Shown piece by piece: positions 59,321 to 64,000 of a stretch of 64,000 nt of DNA. Source of the stretch: Anthoceros angustus (taxonomy: Eukaryota; Streptophyta; Anthocerotopsida; Anthocerotales; Anthocerotaceae); contig MU008204.1 of the NCBI GenBank assembly GCA_010909165.1, positions 141,810 to 205,809 on the forward strand. Reading direction: 5' to 3'. A program made the translations under genes and the position numbers. Position 1 is the first letter of the stretch; each line of letters begins with the position of its first letter. The notes under the pieces are model-generated. The model was not told the origin of the DNA. It saw only the letters and a list, made by a program, of their open reading frames with translations, and searched no databases.

Positions 59321-59718
59321 CATCATAATATTCTTCTCGGCGGAATATTCAACGCCGGTTCCGAAAACGTTGTCGCCGCTTGGTATTTCTTGTCCAATAA
59401 CTGATTCGCTTGAAACAAGGGACTACAGAAACGACTTGGTCCACACTATGCAGGCAAGACTCATTAAAGCCTCGTTTAGAGGTTGGGGCTATTTCATTCC
59501 ATGGTCCAAGACAGTATAGTTTAGTGTTTCTGGCGGGCGTCATCGGTACATTATTAACACAAGACATAAAGATTTCCTGCAAACGTTCCGGCCAGCAATC
59601 AACTAATTAGCAAAAACCACAAGAGGATGCCTGCATGGCGGCGTCCTAAGCTTATAGAAATAGAACTAAAGTCAAGCAGCTCATAGCCAGTGCTAGGTTT
59701 CTACTCCTTTTAAATGTA
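59321..59718. other. Intergenic region
   Basis: 3' flank of the small gene and of the broken methyltransferase-like gene on the opposite strand. No feature recognised. Confidence 0.5.
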
Positions 59719-61485
59719 TCATGGTTCGGGATCAACCTGGGATTCTGCTACACACATGCCAGATACACTATGAGGGACGACGGTAATGTTTCTGAGGCGA
59801 TTGTCATATGCGTCTTCGAAAGTGTCCACTGCCTTCATTGCCTCTGCATCATCTTCCTTCGTCCCATCAACTTTTGAGGCAGAAGGCCATACTGCATCAA
59901 GTGTCTGTTGACCCTCATCCAAAAGGTCTCTAGTATGTTCTTTCATTTTCTTTGCGCCTAGAGGCACAATCTGAGCCTTTCCAATTTCTTTTTCATTTAC
60001 GCAAACCTCCTTGGCCTAAAACTGAGATATTCCTCGATAGTGCGTCTCATGAGTGAGCTCCTCTTTTGCATCTGGCAATACTTCATATCCATGTACGCAT
60101 TGCGGAATGAATTCTGCATACCACTTGTCAGCCTCAATAGAAATACAATTGCGGCCAGACAACAAAGCAGCCGTCAAAGATGTCCCACTCCCGGAACAAG
60201 GATCCACTATCCAGTCGCCTTCCTTCGAGAATGGATGAGCTTCATCATTAACCCCAAAGGCCTTTGGTAGGGGCAAACGACATGTTTGTCGAGTGAATGG
60301 TATAACAACTTCTTCACCACAGTATCATGGCCAATCACCAACCGTCCATTGTTAAGTGTGCCCTGCAAAGCATTGGGTAACATGACTGCCCATTGCAGCT
60401 CACTTGTCTTCCTCAACCCCCACCCCACTGTCATGCACTCAACAATATCGAAACCACCTTTGTCATTGTTCACATTTCTGGCACTACTTCTGCATAGGCT
60501 CCCTCATCAAATGTGCATCTTCAATACCAAGCATGATTATCATCCGATATTGATCACATTCAATTAAATCATGGAAGGCGTGCAAAACATTTTCCACTTG
60601 CCAAGCATGAAACCGTCCGTCCCTAGGGCCTTTCCCTTAGATTAAAGGCACGAGAAAACAAATCCAAAGTAGGTTATCCTTACTTGCGGATTGTTCATAC
60701 TGTCTCGAAAAGCAGTCATTGATACCTCTGGTGTGCACTTCTTCAACTTGAACATTCCGAGCCTTACGGTGAAAACCTTGAATTCATCAGGAACCGGTCG
60801 TATTTCGTCTAATTGTTGTGGCTTTGTTGAGAGCAACTTCTCAAACTCTAGGTCCCCGTGTGACAAGTCCAAGTTAGCCCACACAACCCATCCCACCCTC
60901 GCTCTCTGATTAGGCTTGGCTGGTCCATATCCTGTTACCCACAATTTCAAAAGTGATGTCCACCATGCAGTATCATCCAAAGTTTCGACTTCTTGCTGCA
61001 AGAACCACTCCTTATCCAGGCATATAATCGCATCATGAGAATTAGTTAGTCTCCTCAAAAGCATAGTTTCCTCCAGATTATAAGGTGAGGACACTGGTTC
61101 TGGTTGTGCTTTCTTCTGCAACTTTGATGCACCTGCTTTCTCCAAATCTGCTGCTCCTGATTTTGTTATGCTTGCTTTTGTTGAATTCCCGAGGAGACTA
61201 CCGAGTTTTCTGTCAATGGCTGCTTGTGGCAAAGGAACATGGAAGGGTTGCACCTACTTGCCGGCGCCCAACGCGTGATCCAGTATTCAGTATCGCGGGT
61301 TTCGGCTTGAAAATCCGCCGGTGTTGTGTGCACCCCACGGCTGCTGCAACAACGTTGAAACGAAGTGAGGCCGCTTTGAAGGGGTTTTCTACTTGTGCCG
61401 AGTTGGAGTACTTGGGAACATAAACCCTCATTTCAAACATAGTGAGCCTAGGGTTGCCCTGTTTCAAATGAACTGCTGGGCACAT
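59719..61485 (-). pseudogene. Broken gene with DNA N4/N6-methyltransferase-like domain
   Basis: Minus-strand coding remains in several frames. 61485-61213 and 61253-60642 overlap in different frames; the second holds NLEETMLLRRLTNSHDAII, WFLQQEVETL and WWTSLLKLWVTGYGP. A segment around 60473-60250 has RPLGLMMKLIHS, continued only after a frameshift by FSKEGDWIVDPCSGSGTSL (about 60230-60150). DPxxGSGT after P...L is the AdoMet-binding arrangement of N4/N6 amino-methyltransferases. One frame then runs from 60276 to 59719, interrupted by a single TAG at 60016. I could not find a DPPY-type catalytic motif. Probably a decayed mobile-element or horizontally acquired gene, broken by at least one frameshift and one stop. 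Confidence 0.55.
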
Positions 61486-62461
61486 TACGCCGTTAAGATT
61501 TGTTCACATTAACCTTTATTATAATCGATTTGAGATTCAAATCCGGTTACATTCTTTAATGATGGTCTATGTATGGTTGGGGGAAGGCAACGCCGTTACT
61601 ATCGACTGAATTCAATGATTTCTGTTGGAGATCATCAAAGATGTGCATGCATTGCCGCTGGCACCGCTGTCTTCAAATTCCAAGTCTTTAGGGCAAGACA
61701 TTGAACATGTCACTTAGACTCCAAAGGTGCAGGTTGAGGAGTATTGTCCCCTGTGCTTTGTGAGAAGTGCACAACGATTCAACCACAATGTTGCATACAA
61801 CTCACAGCTCTGAAGAGTTTGAGGTGGCTTTCACGTGGTTTAGAACTTTGTATGCTGTGATCCATTGCCGGTGAGCTAACACATGGCTTGCACCGGATTT
61901 TGCAAGAGGAGGAGAATGATGTGACGATGCAATTCCAGAGGGATGTTGATGCTGCCAAGAAGAGGAAACGCAATATCCGCTTGAACGCAGACGCTGCAGG
62001 AGCGACGATGTTTGTAAACGCGACTCCTCAGACCCCTGGTGCTTTATGGACCATCGATGGTGTGTTCTGTCCTCTGTGTCTGCACTTCGATGTTGGCATA
62101 TGAAACAGGAATTGTGGACAAACGACGTGGATGTTTCACTGATGACTATTGTTGTCATGAATTTTTCAGTCGAAGGCTAGAGGAGGCGCCTGCAAACATC
62201 ACCAAGACTTCCTCAATGTCTTTCCCATACTCCAAGGAACATGAATCTCTATGCAGCTATGGAGCGGAATCCTAGAAGTTCGAGGCACGGAGCACAAGGA
62301 CAAATACCATCGACAGCATTGCGCCACCGGGGTTTGTTTCTCTTGGACAAAAGCAGGGTGTGCACGGATATCCCTCCTGATGAAGCACCGATTGTCGTCC
62401 AGAATCGGAGGAAGCGACGGGTAATGAGGGCCGATCTTTCCACCCCAAGCAAGAAGCGTTT
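61486..62461 (+). other. Degraded ORF fragments of unknown origin
   Basis: Short plus-strand frames, for example 61888-62103 (LQEEENDVTMQFQRDV, KKRKRN, CPLC) and 62241-62465 (VVQNRRKRRVMRADLS), look like pieces of one protein but cannot be joined with confidence. They precede the transposon-like ORF at 62462 and may belong to the same element. Confidence 0.35.
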
Positions 62462-62911
62462 TTGAAGTCACTAGTAGTTGTGGACATCGCGGTTAAACCT
62501 AAGGAGAAGGTTATCACACATATCATGGGAACTGGGCGCATTCGGTGTTGTTTGCAAGCATGGGACGGGTCCAGACTGAATCCCCGGCAACCCTCCTCGC
62601 ATGCGCTGGGAGCTGTTGTATGGATGGATTCCACTTTTCAAGTCATGTCTAAAAGACTGCCGAACATTGATGTCTTTCACTTACCAAACACCTTTTCCAA
62701 GTTGGAGATATGGGCCCGATACTCACGGGATATGACACGGCCTTCCATGAAGTTTGTTTCTTATGCATATTTCTTGACTCTGTGGACAATCAACTTTCCA
62801 AAGGTTAGGATTCCCAAGTCAAACAGGTTTTCTAGTTGTTCTCTATGCGAGGGTCTAAAGCGCACTATTCCCAACACATCCGGCAAGGCAAATCAAGGTT
62901 TGTTCCTTTAA
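62462..62911 (+). pseudogene. Transposon-like ORF fragment
   Basis: Open frame of 149 codons (first codon TTG; first ATG near 62525). Recognisable only in style: MTRPSMKFVSYAYFLTLW, NFPKVRIPKSNRFSSCSLC and a following charged segment. The 'W..FP.V.IP...RF..C..C' pattern is reminiscent of uncharacterised transposon-derived proteins of plants, but I cannot name the family. It has no supported start and is not part of an intact gene. Confidence 0.4.
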
Positions 62912-62989
62912 TCACTATGGGAATTGAATTTGGGGGAAATTGGGATATTGTTGGTGGACAGTTTGCCGGCATGTTAGTGACCGTGATGA

Positions 62990-63690
62990 TCTGATGTGGT
63001 ATATGGGCGCCTTTATGCCCACGCCTATGTTGATAATATGTGTTGTATGGCCGCCGGCATGCCAACGCCCATGTGGTTTTTTTGCATTACATTGGAGCCA
63101 ACATGTCGGCGCCTATGTGCATAGCTCTGGTTACGTAGGCGCCGGCATGCCAGCACCTATGTGGAAAGTATGCGCTACGTTGGCGCTGGCACGCCGGCGC
63201 CTATGTGGATAGTATGCATTTCATTGGCGCCAACATGCAGGTGCCTATGTGCATATATTGTGTTCCAGGGGTATCGGCATGCCAGTGCTTTTCTGGATAT
63301 TATTTATTTCTTAAGCCCAGCATGCTAGTGCCTATGATGCTATGCGTTACATGACCGCCAGCATGCTGTCGCCCATGTGGTGTAGCGGGCATGCCATTGC
63401 CTATGTGGATACTATGCGTTACATGATTGTGCATCGGCATTCCGGTACCTAATCGCCTATGTGCATGCACGCTGCTGGCTTTGTGGGCATTGTGCGGTAT
63501 ATGGGCGCTGGCGTGCCGATACCCATGTGGACATTATTTGTTCCAAAGGCGCTGGCATGCCGGCGCCTGAGTGGGTATTATGTGTTGTATGCCGGCGCCC
63601 AAGTAGGTTATATGATTTCCATGGGCGCCGGCAAGTTTTCGCCCAGGTTGACATTGTATATTCCATGGGCTCTAGCATAACCACGCTACT
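62990..63690. repeat. ~44-bp minisatellite with GGCGCC/GCATGC palindromes
   Basis: About 15 degenerate units, each centred on GGCGCCGGCATGCCGGCGCC-like sequence followed by TATGTGGATAGTATGCGTTA-like sequence. Clear cores lie near 63051, 63094, 63138, 63180, 63226, 63550 and 63625. Early units are regularly spaced at about 44 bp; later ones vary. The cores are self-complementary. Confidence 0.85.
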
Positions 63691-64000
63691 GCATCTTTTA
63701 AACACAATGGGCCTCGCATACGCTCCTTTTCAGATGAATCAACTGTTATTCACATAATAGAATGTCCACATCGCAACCCGCCGTCATGCGCCACAGTGCT
63801 GATCGTCCAGGGCCTTCTACCCATAACAAGCTGTCTTTTTGTGATGCTTTGAAGGATCAATGTGCAATACTCCATGTGTTGACAAGTGTCTAGTTTTCCG
63901 GTTGTACAGAGGTTTATGAAGGGGCACTTGCATCCCATCGACTGCGTCTCTAGGACGAGCGGGACAAAGCAGTAAAGCATCGTTCTAAAAGTTATGCTCA
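63691..64000. other. Window end, no feature recognised
   Basis: About 310 bp with no supported gene or repeat; the short open frames here lack domains. Confidence 0.4.

Overview
This window is nuclear DNA of a land plant. Evidence: two PLS-class pentatricopeptide-repeat (PPR) genes, the chloroplast biogenesis factor HCF173, a cytokinin dehydrogenase, a plant-type eIF4G N-terminus, an OSB-type PDF motif, GT-AG spliceosomal introns throughout, and decayed LTR-retrotransposon material. The introns I could place by reading frame are very compact (mostly 47-120 nt). With the long repetitive PPR genes this suggests a seedless plant (a lycophyte such as Selaginella, or a bryophyte) rather than an angiosperm. 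That is inference; the species is not identified.

Layout. 1-571 (-): 5' part of a PPR gene running off the window. 623-1394 (-): small OSB-like PDF-motif gene, head to head with TAF13 (1479-1838, +). 3232-9101 (+): six-exon chromatin gene with one PHD finger, three MBD-like domains and AT-hooks, about 1819 aa. 9536-19233 (-): convergent 16-exon eIF4G, about 2578 aa, with MIF4G, MA3 and, unexpectedly for a plant, a complete C-terminal W2/HEAT-3 domain. 19.2-25.8 kb: gene-poor, AT-rich, with two dispersed-repeat families and a solo LTR (22207-22983) with target-site duplications. 25834-26277 (-): ribosomal protein S16. 26479-27397: rearranged, inverted copies of the 3' end of the next gene, forming a foldback of about 720 bp. 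27335-30049 (-): PPR gene with near-identical internal repeats.

30-41.6 kb holds no intact gene: a 100-bp tandem duplication, a gag remnant in a roughly 1.17-kb tandem duplication, a GC-rich repetitive tract, and a degenerate ~155-bp satellite around CCGGTCGACCGG palindromes. 41807-48172 (+): MER3/HFM1 meiotic DNA helicase in about 25 exons. 48590-51612 (+): HCF173 in 13 exons. 52201-54733 (+): secreted cytokinin dehydrogenase in 6 exons. 56671-57018 and 58976-59320 (+): duplicated small genes of unknown function, separated by short tandem repeats. 59719-61485 (-): broken gene with a DNA N4/N6-methyltransferase-like motif. 62.4-62.9 kb: transposon-like ORF. About 62990-63690: ~44-bp minisatellite with GGCGCC/GCATGC palindromes.

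The genes are unrelated housekeeping, chromatin, meiotic and plastid functions, as expected in a plant chromosome; I see no operon-like or cluster logic. The most unusual items are the W2 domain on a plant eIF4G, the PPR-derived foldback beside its parent gene, and the PHD-MBDx3-AT-hook architecture.
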